The notes: generated by a model not told the origin, from the letters alone. 64,000 bases of DNA from Bimastos eiseni (GCA_959347315.1 OY365812.1:748727-812726), one strand, 5' to 3'. Positions 21,900-33,558 are shown, counted from the stretch's first letter. Numbers and translations: made by a program.

Positions 21900-23145
21900 T
21901 CAAGTTCTGATTCTCAGGTAGAATGAATAGTGGCTGTTGTTACCTCTACACCTCCAGCAAACGAACGTGGAAGACTGAACATTTTGACACTATCTGCCCT
22001 GTCATCAGTCGATAAGGCAAAGATGAGTGATCGGCATGCTGTGCAGTTATTTGCCCCAAGCATTCCTTTCTCTGGGGGCAAATCTTGAGAAATAGAGCAT
22101 TAATCAATCCTCCATTCGCCGCCATAGGCAGCTCCATCGGGTCACATGGGCTGCCGAGTAAAGCTCAGTTCACATAAATCTATCGTGCTCAACCAGGATC
22201 GCAAGCTCACGGAATTACTTCCAGGTCTTACTGGGGACAAAAAAGTAGATCATCACCCAATAATCGTGTCAGGGTCTGACAGTTATTGCTGCTGCTGTTC
22301 TGAATACCTCCGACATCAAGAACTGTGATCTGTCAACTGGAACTAACTCACCAGCGTGTTGATTGCCGAGAACTTCTCGAGCTGAATATATATATATAGT
22401 GTTTCTACGAAGAGTACGATCACATGGTCTAACGTTCACGAAGCCAGGTCCCATACACCGTGCTCGTGTCGTGGCTGATCGTATCAGCATGCTCTGAAAA
22501 TATCCATCTTCAAAGCTGTAAGCCCGCAAAGAGAGAAAGAGAAGGCAAGGCCGTGGCAACTTCTGTGTGCCTGGGGCATTGGTATATGTCAAATCATGGT
22601 TCCTATCACGACTTTCAAAAGCAGGTCCTGCCAACGACTTGCCTCTTTTGAAGCTGCTCGTCGAAATCGGCTCGCCATCATTTTTGGTGCCCTCTAGAAA
22701 CTTTACCGGCACCTCTGGTACCTACATGTAAGTGAAGAGTTTGTGGCACCTGCCTTGTTTCTCCAGAAGTCAGAGCTACTGAGAAAATGGCTATGGTTGC
22801 AGAACTGAATCACAATGCTCAGAAGGACCCTTCAAAGCGAATTGAGGGGATTTGTTATCAGCAACACACGCAATTGTTTTAGATTCTTTCTCTCCCCGAC
22901 TCATTCCTTGGGAATCAAATTCGGAGTAGATGAGGAGTGAGGAAACTGGCCGTGATCTTCGAGTTGTCATCAATACAGCAGAATGGGGCGTTGCGTTGAT
23001 GCAGGTCTGCAATTCTTTGCTGGCCAAAGATGAGAAACAGACGCAGTGTGTCCTCCAGGTCGTTGCCGAACACCACACACTGTATCCTGACTCAAATAAG
23101 TCAACCATAATCAAGTGCCTTAAAATGGCGATCCCTACGCCGTAG
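21900..23145 (+). pseudogene. Decayed transposon-like coding sequence, family unassigned
   Basis: Plus-strand frames, broken by stops and shifts, contain NILTLSALSSVDKAKMSDRH (about 21975-22040), DRKLTELLPGLTGDKKVDHH and PIIVSGS (22200-22280), then LLAKDEKQTQCVLQVVAEHH and YPDSNKSTII (23015-23120). The order of these blocks resembles a repetitive protein family common in marine invertebrate genomes that I recall only as uncharacterised and transposon-like. A minus-strand frame (22269-22712) covers the same DNA and is probably its shadow. No catalytic triad could be identified. Confidence 0.4.
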
Positions 23146-23159
23146 CCTAATCACGATCA

Positions 23160-24310
23160 TGTTTGCTACATCGGATTACAAAAGACTCAACGATGTTGTA
23201 CATTGAAAATTTGGTTTGCCTGTACTGCTCAACTGTCCGTGTTCTGTTTTTATCATCACCATCCTTTAATATATGAAACAAAAATATCCGGTGCTAAGGT
23301 AAAGTCGAGGACAATGACTCTGTGTTGCCTATGAGCCTCAAGATGTCGTTTAACTCAGAAAAATATTGACAGAGGAAAGGCTTTATTTACATTTAAATAA
23401 AACTTTTAAAGAATTAATCATCTGATCGAAGAGGAATAAATCAAGTTGACCGAATGTATTCTAGAGGAATTCTTAGCTCTGAGATATCTTACTAAGTCAT
23501 GTCTTATCTATAAACAGGTTGACTGTATTGTGTAAATAGGAATGAATATCATATTTTAAGTTATATAAAGCAAGAGTCACGTGATTCTATGAGACGATAT
23601 TATATCAGGTGGAAGTATTCCAAGTAAGTATTACGAAAACTTTATGAGTGAATGAAACTTAGCTTCAAGTGTATTAGCCATCTGGACAGTTTAAAAGACA
23701 AACCACGCAACAAACCTGCTGAATTAGTAGGCTCTGTTACTTGGGATAATTATGATGTCAACAGGTTATTATTATCATTATTCAACAGTTTAACGAAATC
23801 TTATAGCAACATAGGCTGTTGACGTCTTCAGAATTTGTTACATTTCAGTTCAATTTCGTATATAGATTTAATCCTTTAACTTTATGTTGTCTTTCTTCCT
23901 TTTGTGTTGTTCCATTTCAGCATAACTATTTGCTGAGACAGCAATATTCGACATATGGTTGTTGTAGATATTTCATAACATGTAAATAATTATTATATTT
24001 TATTCCTACATATATAAACATACATATTGTATAAATGTATATATACATACAATGTACACACATACATATGTAAAATTTATTCATGTGGCCATATAGCTTC
24101 TTTTTTGTTCACGAAGGCTCTTTTTTGACCGTATCGGTTCTTTTGTTATTTCAGTTTTATCCCATGAGGGTTTTTTGATTAAATTATTGAAAATAGATAT
24201 GAAGGTGTCTAATTTTAGCGTATTATTTCACATGCAAAGTTCGCTCATTTTGTTCGTTGCATCGTACATTTAGTTCTCAACTCCTCTCTAATGTTCTCCA
24301 CTTATGTGTG
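23160..24310. other. Spacer, no gene seen
   Basis: AT-rich sequence with short TA/CA-type runs near 24005-24075. A GAAGGTGTCTAATTTTAGCG stretch near 24200 resembles ACAGAGGTGTCTAATTTCTAG near 25515, so a repeat related to the TTTAAAGGTGT family may be present. No exon recognised. Confidence 0.4.
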
Positions 24311-24319
24311 TCATCTAAT

Positions 24320-24650
24320 CGCCTCTCTCTTAGTCCTTTTAAAACTCGGTCTATCAGAATTCGCACTCTTCATTCAAATCTTTAAGGCTCAGCGGGGTCT
24401 TGCTCCGAGATACCTGGCTGACGTAATACTTCGGCCTCATTCGGCTTCCTCCCTCCGTCCACTTCGCTCATTCAATAGACTTGACCTTTCGATTGGTTCC
24501 TCGAACTAGAACAACTACGGCTCGGTCTCGATCTTTTGCTTCAATTGGTCCCTCTCTGTGGAATTGGCTTCATCCATCTGTTCACTGGATTTTGAACGGT
24601 TCACATTACTAGAATCGCTTTATAAATACTTAAATACAATACAATAAATA
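24320..24650 (+). mobile_element. LINE C-terminal fragment
   Basis: Plus-strand translation gives IFKAQRGLAPRYLADVILRP, then TRTTTARSRSFASIGPSLWN in another frame and WILNGSHYLNRFI. This is the ubiquitous C-terminal region of CR1/L2 elements (VxKALHGLAPxYL.....RT..GxRAFxxxxPxLWNxLP..L....xFKxxLKTxLF). Frameshifts show it is dead. The sequence TAAATACTTAAATACAATAC follows as a possible tail. Confidence 0.8.
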
Positions 24651-24797
24651 CAACACAATATTCACACCCTTAGCTGACGAGAATCTAAGGTTAGGCCTAA
24701 CAGAGCAAGCAGATAAAAACATTGGAGATAAAATATGGTGCACATACGCCATTAGGTTAGGCCAACCAAAGTTTGCTATGGTAGTTACTAACTAGAA

Positions 24798-25469
24798 CTA
24801 GACTAAATGGCGCATGTTTGCATATGCATATACAAGGGATGGCTTTGGCAATTTCCCGTAAATCTTCCATTCAGTCGGTTGATCATCGATGACGTTCTGA
24901 AGAGGAACATAACGTACGTCGTCTTTGCATTTCAAGATGACCTTGCCATCCTCATCCGTTTCAGAGCATACTCCCCCGATGACAAAGATTCGTCCATTTG
25001 CAAGAACCAAGCCAAACTGACCAACGTCTGTCTTAGACTGTTTCCTGTCTTTCCACGTTGCCATCTCAATGTCATATATAAAACATGTATAATATCCAAG
25101 TAAAATAACCGATGTGTCCCAGAGTACTGCTTGCATCAAGAGATGACCACGTGGCATTGGATTCGTAAGGAGAGTGCATTTGTTCTGTTTAGTGTTGTAC
25201 ACCTGAATATGATTGAACGTTTTGTAATTCTTATCATATCCACCAAAGATATAGAGTGAATTCTTGAATGGAACGCAGTTTCCTGAGTTCTGAACAGTAT
25301 GAACCAACTTTCCAACTGTTGTGCATTTGTCAGTGACTGCGTTGTAGGCTTCAACGCTGTCTAGAACGCTATTATTAGAATCAACAAATCCTTCGCAGAT
25401 GTACAATGCTTCACCGATAAACGCTGCGCTGTGTCTACGTCGGCCCTGAACTATAGACGCACATTTCTT
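24798..25469 (-). pseudogene. 5'-truncated Kelch exon
   Basis: The frame begins KKCASIVQGRRRHSAAFIGE and continues through YICEGFVDSNNSVLDSVEAY, LYIFGGYDKN, CTLLTNPMPRGH and IFVIGGVCSE to ANMRHLV and a stop. It aligns with the last three quarters of the Kelch cassettes at 8590-9488, 27348-28276 and 56955-57856. The first roughly 65-70 codons and the acceptor are missing: at 25470 the homology stops and sequence shared with 54449 onwards begins. The remaining frame has no stop. One CGG has become CEG. It may be a relic left by the segmental duplication, or an exon used with an unknown upstream exon. Confidence 0.75.
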
Positions 25470-25734
25470 ATCGCTATGGTCAAATAAATCTTAGCACACT
25501 ATTTCTAAGATAAAATTATACTGACAACAGAGGTGTCTAATTTCTAGTCCTCAAACATCGCCAAACATGAATTTATCATAGGCCTAATGCATTCTTAAAA
25601 TGGCAAAATAATTTATTGGTCTATAGCGATGCGCCTCTGACTAAAATTACATTTGCAACACAGCTGAAAGATAAATGCCAACTAAAATTCACATAAGAGT
25701 TTTTGATAGAAACATTAAGCGGCCATTTGGACTG

Positions 25735-25890
25735 TAATAATAAGAGACTAAGATTTTGTACTCTTCTCGAAAGGTTCTCAGTCGATGGGGCGGATGTTTA
25801 TTATGTTAAAGTGAAAGTGTGACCTAGTTGTCGCTGACTGATCTCGTTTCTTTCTTACGCGCTGATTGGTCAGCTTCCTCTGCTTCTCGT
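25735..25890 (-). promoter_or_regulatory. Promoter-like module, copy 1
   Basis: On the minus strand this reads GCTGACCAATCAGCGC (CCAAT box, 25865-25869), then AGAAACGAGATCAGTCA (25851-25835), then about 85 bp later CATCGACTGAGAACC..GAGAAGAG. The same order of elements occurs at 36362-36500, 45535-45690 and 54715-54830. It sits upstream of the truncated Kelch exon. Regulatory function is inferred only from conservation between copies and the CCAAT box. Confidence 0.4.
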
Positions 25891-26070
25891 AATCATAATC
25901 GTAATCTCCAAACATCTAAGGCGCCACTTTAAAGTCAAGCGCAGGTCACCAGCTTATTAACGAGCGCTGCATCGAATCCGAGGGGTTGTCCAAATGGGTA
26001 GTCCGTGGGAGGTCAGAATCCGGCTTCCAGTCGGTCAGCGAAGGCAGAGTAAGCTAGCTATTAAGTAGGT
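25885..26070. repeat. Dispersed repeat with CGCCAC..GAGCGCTG motif
   Basis: AATCGTAATCTCCAAACATC followed by TAAGGCGCCACTTTAAAGTC and CGAGCGCTGCATCGAATCC matches, with divergence, 35505-35580 and 55337-55410, and its copy-B equivalent at 54838-55000. It looks like the 3' tail of an L2/CR1-like LINE family. Confidence 0.45.
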
Positions 26071-26319
26071 GGGGTTGCCAACTCTGAACAAACCCATTCC
26101 GGAGCATTTCCCAATTCCCACTATGATTAATGATTTATGCAGTTCACTGTTTGCATACATTCAAATAAAGGTAAAGCAACAACTGGGTCACACTTTCACT
26201 TTAACATAAAAGGTACTGGCATAAAACCAACCGCTAGGCTGACGAATTCATGAATATCGAATGAAATTTGATTCTTTCAATTGCATCCTACTCGGCTCCG
26301 TCGTGATCCTGTGGTAATT

Positions 26320-27120
26320 ACCGGACCTTGACCTCCAGTAGACGCCCATTGGTAGTCCATGCCAGATGTCTAACACTCAGCCCTCGAGTGGCAGCTTAGA
26401 AATACAGAATTATTAGCAGACGACCCTACATACACTTGCTATTTGTACATCTGTTATATCATAACTGCTCTGGCTTCTTTTTGTCTTCATAACACTTTTT
26501 TAAGAACCCCACTAGCCATATTATGAGGTAACCCAATTTCACACAACGCACATTATAAATGCTTAAAGGTTATAACATTGCCATCACTCTAGGCCTAAAC
26601 TTTAAATTTATCAAAATGGTTATTGATGCTAAATCTGTAAACAAGCGCAGATTAAATAACATAAAATTCAATATTGTAGGCAACCTCGGAGTCATCGCGG
26701 GAGACCTGCTCATCGAGTGCTGACCATCTGCCCAGGATCTCTGCATGCTCTTCGTGTCCTCATGTAACATTGGCTCTCACTCGAGGGCCTTCAAACCGTC
26801 ACCAAGGCCACTACGATCTCCCGATTCCTCTATGTCTCACCAGTATGGTGTGGATTAACGGCAGCTGAGGATTGAGGTCACCTCGAGACATTCCTCCCTT
26901 TTGATGCTGTGTCGATGTCGGTCACGGTGGAGATGGCCGACGAGCGGCTCTTGCGAGCCTTGATGGCTACTGAGGCGCATGTCCTGCGACGCCTCTTCCC
27001 GCCGGTCGTCCACAGAAGCCATGCATTGCGCCATAGACCATATCTGTTTGTCCTTCCAGTTAAAAATGACAGATATTTATTTCCAGGATTCTTTATGAAT
27101 TAAAGTTTGTACCAAAGAAT
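26320..27120. repeat. Conserved downstream flank of TRIM-Kelch A
   Basis: Matches 55890-56715 in copy B. Short open frames are kept in both copies on either strand (26570-26770 and 56178-56378 minus; 26909-27103 and 56517-56711 plus), but they belong to no family I recognise and share the general identity of the duplication, so conservation says little. A fragment at 26347-26395 is the reverse complement of the repeat at 3061. An AATAAA on the minus strand at 27079-27074 could be the poly(A) signal for the Kelch exon ending at 27348; it is not kept in copy B. Confidence 0.4.
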
Positions 27121-27347
27121 ATGCCAGTAGGCCACTGCTTTGACCCACCTCGCCGATCTGGATGCGAACTGCGATCATTGACCTTTTATAACTTACTGCG
27201 GTATGTCAGTTTGTGTCTCATCAAACAAAGGTATATAGGCCTATACATAACACATTGAAATAAAATTCAGTCCATATATTCAATAATTGAAGGCCATATA
27301 TAACCGCAGTCCGTCAAGTGTTATTAGTATAATAATAAATCATAGAC

Positions 27348-28276
27348 TCAAAAACACACGTTTGCACACGCAGATACAAGGCCTGGCTGTGGCAATTTCG
27401 TGTGAATCTTCCATTCAATCGGTTTATCACAGGTGAGATTCTTGAGTGGAACATAACGCACGTCATCTCTACATTTAAATATTGTAATACCGTCTTTATC
27501 CAATTGGTTGTTTCCTCCTCCTATGACAAACAATCGCTTATTTTCAATAACCAAACCAAAGTGAACAACATCTGTTTTAAACTTTTTCCTTTCACTCCAA
27601 GTCTCCGTCTCAATGTTATATATAAAACAAGTATGACATCCGAGCAAAATAACAGATGTGTCCCAGTTGACTGCTCGCATCAAGCTATAAGCACGTGGCA
27701 TGTACGTGTAATCACTATGTGGCATTGGTTTCGTAAGGAGAGTGCATGTGTTCTGCTCAGTGTTGTACACTTGAACGTAATTTAACGCTTTGTCATCTTT
27801 ATCTATACCACCGAAGATATAGAGTGAACCCTTAAACGGAACACAGTTTCCTGTAGAATGGACACAATGAACCAACTTTCCAACAGTTGTGCATTTGTCC
27901 TCGATTGCGTTGTAGGCTTCAACGCTGTCTAGAACGCTTTTATTAGAATTAACATATCCTCCGCAGATGAACAAAACTTTATCGATAAACGCTGCGCTGT
28001 GTCTACGTCGGCCTTGAGCTAAAGATGCGCATTTCTTCCAACCAAAAATCCCTGTGTATTTCCAGATTTCATTAGAATTTTCTCCTATTCCTGTGACATA
28101 CATCGTGTTACAGTAAACGGCGGCGAATGATTCGCCTCTAATTTTAGTCGGTATTTGTTCCAGTGCTGAGATTTCATCTGACTGAAGAAGATTTATTTTG
28201 ATTACGTCCTTGGTTATATTCCGAGCATCACTTAATCCAACGACAATTGTACAGCTCTCAATACGGGTGTTGATCT
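27348..28276 (-). CDS. TRIM-Kelch A, exon 2: Kelch domain
   Basis: Acceptor TTCAATGTTTCAACAG|AG, phase 1. The first split codon joined to the TRIM exon gives Glu, then INTRIESCTIVVGLSDARNI and an open frame of about 309 codons to the stop at 27348. Kelch signatures: YVTGIGE, LFICGGYVNS, LYIFGGIDKD, FVIGGGNNQ, with W/Y residues at the expected places, about five blades. Kelch domains form beta-propellers that bind partner proteins, so this should be the substrate-recognition part of the E3 ligase encoded upstream. An insertion near PHSDYTYMPRAYS distinguishes it from the other copies. Intact. Confidence 0.88.
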
Positions 28277-29317
28277 CTGTTGAAACATTGAAAGTAATTT
28301 AATTGATGGCTGGAGTAGAGCTGAAAGCCTATTAGTTTGAATCATATCCTAATGACATTTATTTCTGTAATAGTGAGAGGAATGTCAATCGCTAAACTGA
28401 GAGTATAATTAAAAATATCTGACCTTATTTATTTAATTATTATAATTGTGACGCGCCCAAAGTCACACCTAAATCTGAATCTGAGGCGCGGAATGTCAGA
28501 CGCCAGAGAAAAATGCCACTGTATTTCCACATCTCTGAAGAAAGCCAAGAAGAAATAGAACGTGTTGAGCGGTTTTTGAAAGAAAAAAGTGAATATTATG
28601 AGCTACGAAGCGATAGTTAGGCCTACGTGGATTATGCGGAAAAAAGTTATGTGAAAAATCACATTATCGCCTAATCACATAAACCACGGGTCCTAGTCAT
28701 CAACAACTACGCCAGAACAAGTCAATTATTGTTGACACTGAACGAAATTTCAGAACTTTAACCAATAAATTGCGAGAACTTTTCATTTAGAAATTTATGC
28801 GAAAAATTCAAAATTGCATAGTCCACGAGGCCCTAGGGATAGGGGCAGTCGATTTAATGCTGAAGAGCAAGGTATCTTTCAACATTCACAAAATCAAATA
28901 TTGCATCTACGTCTGTCGCCTATTCAACACGTATACAATTCACTCTGATATGTGCAAACTAACAATAAATTATGGGAATTGATATGAAGTTTTGAGGAGG
29001 TCTGCGTAAATCATTCGTGTCTTCACACAGTGTCGCAAAACAGAAACTACTTATTTCAGGTTTAATTCCTGATAACGAAGGCTGTCGAAGCAAATGATAA
29101 ATTACTGTTTGTTGCGCAATGTCTTTAAACTGAGTCTATCACACCATTACTACAAACATTATTTTTTAATAATTACCCCAGAACGCCATTCATGAGACTT
29201 AAGGAAATATCCACATCTACATTAATTACATATTATCCGATTATTGTAAATTAAAGGTACTACGGTGCTGCGCAACAGATCAATCTGAGCAAATACGATG
29301 TCAACAATTCGGTGACC

Positions 29318-30300
29318 GCTCGATATGCCGACGTTCAATAGTCCGAGGGTTGGCTAGTCCGAAATTTCGATGGTCCGAGCAATAGCATCCCCGTTCGATA
29401 GTCCTAAGGGTAGATGGTCCGAGGATTCTGTGCTCCGAAATTAATTTAAAGAGAAGAGCTGGATTGATTAAGGAATGTGGTTTTAATGGAAGCGAAATTG
29501 ATGAATAGATTTCAACTAGCAGGTGCAATGATGAAAATAAGTCTCTTTAACTAGAAGTTGTTTTGATGACAAAAATCCAGTTTATATGGGAGCTCAATGA
29601 ATGACAAGTATCGTGCAGTCCAGATCCAGTCTCCATTTTGTCAGAAATCTTTTCATCAACTCAGCTTCCAGTTCAACATATACTTTCATATATTCTGCAT
29701 CTACTTGAGAAATAATTCTTTTATCAATCCATCTTGTAATTATTCAGCATTCTTAACGTTAACTCAGCCTCTACTGTAATTAGCATTTTTCTTCTTATCC
29801 GACTTCATTATCAATACAGCTTCTACCTTATGACATCACATTTTCATTAAAACAGTTTCAACTACAGCACGATTTTTTCATCAATCCATCCTCTACTTAT
29901 GCAGGAACCTTTTCATTATTACAGATTCTAGTTAACACAAACATTCATCCATCCAACTTCTGTTAGAGCAAGATTCTCTTCATTGATCCATCTTCTACTT
30001 AAGCATGAATCATTTCATAAATCCCGTTTCTACTTAAGCATGATTCTCTTTATCAATCAGGCTTCATATTTTGCATGCATGCTTCAGCAAGATTTATTTA
30101 ATCAATCCGGCTTCTACTTAAGCATGATTCTTTTTATTGTTCCAACTTCTAAATAAATTTTAAAAATATTTCAGCATTCCCGCTTCCATTAAAACCGCAA
30201 TCTTATCACATATCGATCGGACTATCGAACCTTCGGACTTTCTCACTTCGGACTATCGAACCTTCGGACTATTGAACCTTCGTGTTATAGAAACCGAACC
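29318..30300. mobile_element. Inverted-repeat element with tandem-repeat core
   Basis: The left end (29331-29440) has several copies of TTCGATAGTCCGAGG-like units; the right end (30213-30283) has the reverse complement, GGACTATCGAACCTTCGGAC, also repeated. The core (about 29630-30190) is a degenerate tandem array of about 45 bp around TTCTACTTAAGCATGATTCT..TTCATCAATCC. A related array occurs at 43330-43625 and 61995-62270. The element lies in the TRIM-Kelch A intron and is absent from the 595-bp intron of copy B, so it probably inserted after the duplication. No transposase frame, so non-autonomous. Confidence 0.6.
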
Positions 30301-30459
30301 AATAATTCCTAGTTTCTTGTATGAGCAGCATCAAAAATAAAATACTTTTAGTGTAAAGAATTATTCTACGTAGGCCGATACAACAGCGATACAATAGTCC
30401 AACTTTTATATAGAGCAACTTTATATTCGTAAAAAGAAATTTTGTTTAGAAAACTGTAC

Positions 30460-31750
30460 CTTTGATGTTGCCTACTAAGTTGTTGTCAAACTTCTGTAAG
30501 ACTTCACTTAAATCTGATGCTGTGAAAATAACTTGATGTGGACGACCAATGAATGCCTTGTGATCCTTTTCGAGCTCGTCAGCCCTAACAATTATTTGGT
30601 CAACCGATTTGATGATGTCGCTGGCCGATCCTGTCAATGCTAGTTCATTGCAATAAGCCTCAAAGCTGCTCAATATTGTGCAACATCTTTCAACATCTTC
30701 CGTTTGATTTTCCATTTCCTTTACATTATGTGATTTTATCAAAGACAACTCATCCAATAGTGATTTTGTATGTAGATCTATCATGTCCTTAAGTTCCTGA
30801 TTTCTGTTGTAAATTTCTTTTTCTTTCTCGGCTCTATCATTAAGAAAATCTTCTTTCCTCTTCTCCTTATTATTCCTCATCGACAACATTTCGTTCACGA
30901 AGGCCGACATCAGCCTTGCTGTATCTTTTATCGCTTCACGAAAATCTTCCTCTACTGTAGTCACCTCTTTGCAAACGTGTGATTTATGGCTTTCCACAAA
31001 ACAGGAGACACAAACGATTGTTTCGCAATCGACGCAATAGTAGTCTAATGGTTTCTGAGTGTGTTTGAGGCAGAATTTCACATATTTTTCTTCTGTTAAC
31101 TGGCTGCCATGTCCATGTTTCAAAATGGGATCGCTGATTTGCGGCTTAATACTGAGTTCCGAGATGTGCTCCATGAGGTTTTTCATGAAGAAGTTTCTCT
31201 GCAGACCGACGATTCCGTCTCGTGGAATGTTGAACTCTGTTCTACACAAAGGACATGGCATATTGTCTCCTGGTTTCGTCTGTGTCTTTTCTACAGTGCT
31301 TTTTATGCATTCAAAACAGAAAGTGTGAATGCATGGCAATATTCGTGGATCAGTGAATTCATTCATGCAGATGGAACATTCAAGTATTTCTCTAATATCC
31401 TTCTTCTCAGCCCTTGTTGTCACATCGGCCACCGAGAAGTCGCTCTGTAGATCTGTGGAAAGGATGAACTCTGTTGGACACAGCGGACATTGCATCTTGT
31501 CTTCTGGTTTCTCGTTCCTTTCCCTTAAAACTGAATTCAGGCATTTATAGCAAAACATGTGATTGCATGGTAACACCCATGGATTGGTAATTTCATTTTG
31601 GCAAATTGGACATTTCTTCATCTCTCTAAGTAGTTTTTCAACGTTCTCTCCCGCACATGCCGTCTTCGCTTGCCCGAAAACCTTTACACAAGATAAACCA
31701 AATGAAAATTTAGTTAGCGGACATTCATGGTAACAACGTCTTGTCCACAT
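30460..31750 (-). CDS. TRIM-Kelch A, exon 1: tandem RING, B-box, coiled coil
   Basis: Counting from the ATG at 31750: RING finger 1 spans C47-C91 (CPIC..CNHMFCYKC..CPLC), RING finger 2 spans C125-C169 (CSIC..CIHTFCFEC..CPLC), a type-2 B-box spans C227-H258 (CLKH..CVDC..CVSCF..SHKSH), and a coiled coil follows to about residue 370. Both RINGs have identical ligand spacing, C-x2-C-x11-C-x-H-x2-C-x2-C-x17-C-x2-C. The donor ATCAAAG|GTACAG is phase 1 and fits the Kelch exon at 28276. Likely a cytoplasmic E3 ubiquitin ligase of the TRIM class. The ATG used as start in copy B is ACG here (31663-31661); start is either the ATG at 31750 or comes from an upstream exon through a possible acceptor at 31682 (TGTGTAAAG|GTT). 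Confidence 0.88.
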
Positions 31751-31759
31751 TGAGCAGGT

Positions 31760-33350
31760 CGTTAGCAGGTTGTACGATGTAATGTGAAAATGCGGCGGTG
31801 ACTTGCTCTGTGATAATTCCTAAACTGTGACAGTTATGTGCCCAAATAGTGCGACGTCATTAATGTACGACATATATTGGTTTCCTTGTAAATGTTGCGA
31901 TAATCGACAAAGTTAGGTAATGACACAGGTATTGGATACTCGATCATAAAGTAGTGGCGATGAGTCGACATAGGCGAGTATTCCTGTGTTAGGGAGACTG
32001 GGGTCGAAAGTAACGTGGGTTGAACGTAACAAGCATCATAGCGTCGTGACTGGATAGCAGAGGAACCACCTAATACGGATCAAACGGTAGCTCAAAAGAT
32101 TGTTAATAATTTCAGGCTTGAAATATGCAAGCAACAAAACCGCCAGATGACCAGTAGAGCCTACTAGACAATTTTCCGGTAATACTTGCCGGCTTCAAAG
32201 ACTGTAGGCTATATTTGGACTATAGAGTCTTGGATCTGCTATATAAGTTTTCTAAATCATGGTCGGCCCGAAATCATTCAGTAATTGCAAGACACACGTG
32301 TAATTTCGATACAGTGACCAGTGAGTCAATGATGCAGGAACAAAAATTTTGCACTTATTAGAAGAGATACACATTAGTCATGTATGCTCAAATACTGAAA
32401 ACACAGAAAAGGTGAATAACCAGCCCCAGCCAAATTCAACCTGCCTGTTGTTACTTCACAGGAAATCACAAAATCCGTGTACCCGCTCCGCTACAATCAC
32501 ACCCGTTTGTCACGATTGGCATAAAATTTCATAGTCCTGACTTGGACTTGATAAGTTCTACCAGAATAAAATTTGGACCATATTCATGTAACATTCCAAT
32601 CAATCTGCCGGTCAAGACCTTCAGAATAAAACCCGATGAGACGTTTCTGTTTCGTTTCTTCAGTCAGACTCTGACTGAAAGTCTAGGAATTGCTTACAAT
32701 TGCATTGTTTCTTTTAAGATAGCCCTATTTTGTCTCTGAGTGCTTTTGATGATGTTTTTGATCAAATAAACACGTGTAAGAATAACGAGGATCCGGAAAG
32801 CGAGGCTTAGATGTTTACTATGGCAAAAAGCCTTAACAATTGGATTTACGTATAGGGCCGACAACATATGCTGAATGAGCAAAATATGGTCACAAAATAA
32901 AAAGATCAAGCCAGACGTGAAAAACATTCTTGCACACGGAAGTCATGTGATGACCAGTCTCACCACTTTGAGCCCACAACTTGTTTCGTTTTGTTATTGC
33001 TACATTCGATGAGTTAAGTTGAGGATTGCATAATTGGATCAGAAATTGTTATTCTGCAACCCTATTGAATCTAGCTCTTACCTTTAATAATGTTGAATCC
33101 TTATTTTATAACGCTGTTGTGTAATTATGTAAATGATCGTTGATGTATTGTGCTAGCCGTATAGCAAAATTAATTTTTTTCTGCCTGACATAATATTTTC
33201 TCTGTACATTTATATTATAATGAACGAGTCAAAACTTATTAGCCGACAACAATGTTCGATGTCGCCAAAGTGCTGCCCTCTGAAGTGACCGAAAGGTGCC
33301 GTCGCACCGCTTTGCTGCATATAAATCGCTAGTTCTTCGTTGTACGTAGC
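31760..33350. other. Spacer between CARD gene and TRIM-Kelch A
   Basis: No exon or named repeat recognised. It would contain the promoter and 5' exon of TRIM-Kelch A if that gene is separate. Alternatively it is an intron if the CARD gene can splice into the TRIM exon. Confidence 0.4.
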
Positions 33351-33352
33351 TA

Positions 33353-33558
33353 TTAATTCACCCTGACAGGGCCAACAGTTTTCAAATATTCTCTTGTTTC
33401 TTGTAACACGCTATGGTATCGTTCAACACTTCGTTCCTAGAAAGAATCATGGACGTTAGAGATTACAGTACCAGCTGAAAAACCTACCGTTGTGCTGGAA
33501 GTGGCGGAAACGTCCTCTTTATCACAGTTTTCCTCCGGTTCACCTTTGACATCAACAT
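33353..33558 (-). CDS. CARD gene exons 4 and 5: linker and C-terminus
   Basis: Exon 4 (33558-33488, acceptor TTGTCTAG|AT, donor ACG|GTAGGT) encodes DVDVKGEPEENCDKEDVSAT, acidic and probably disordered. Exon 5 (33436-33353, acceptor TTTCTAG|GAA) encodes ERSVERYHSVLQETREYLKT and ends VGPVRVN, then TAA. Exon 4 ends in phase 0, which also fits the possible phase-0 acceptor of the TRIM exon at 31682. Confidence 0.6.

Larger units (their letters stand above)
25477..31750 (-). repeat. Segmental duplication, copy A (TRIM-Kelch locus)
   Basis: Sequence from TATGGTCAAATAAATCTTAG at about 25476 up to the TRIM exon matches 54449-59700 in the same order and orientation. It includes the Kelch exon, the TRIM exon and about 1.9 kb downstream of the Kelch stop. 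Differences: copy B has about 655 bp inserted near 55222-55876, and copy A has a 2.2-kb TRIM-Kelch intron (28277-30459) against 595 bp in B, mostly because of an inverted-repeat element. Non-coding parts are still highly similar, so the duplication is fairly recent. Confidence 0.85.

Noticed and set aside
24807..25103. Plus-strand frames opposite the Kelch exons (also 27402-27785 and 8653-8901)
   Set aside because: They are antisense shadows of the Kelch exons, which show family motifs and splice sites on the minus strand.
31059..31550. Plus-strand frames opposite the TRIM exons (also 59051-59563)
   Set aside because: Antisense shadows of RING and B-box coding sequence.
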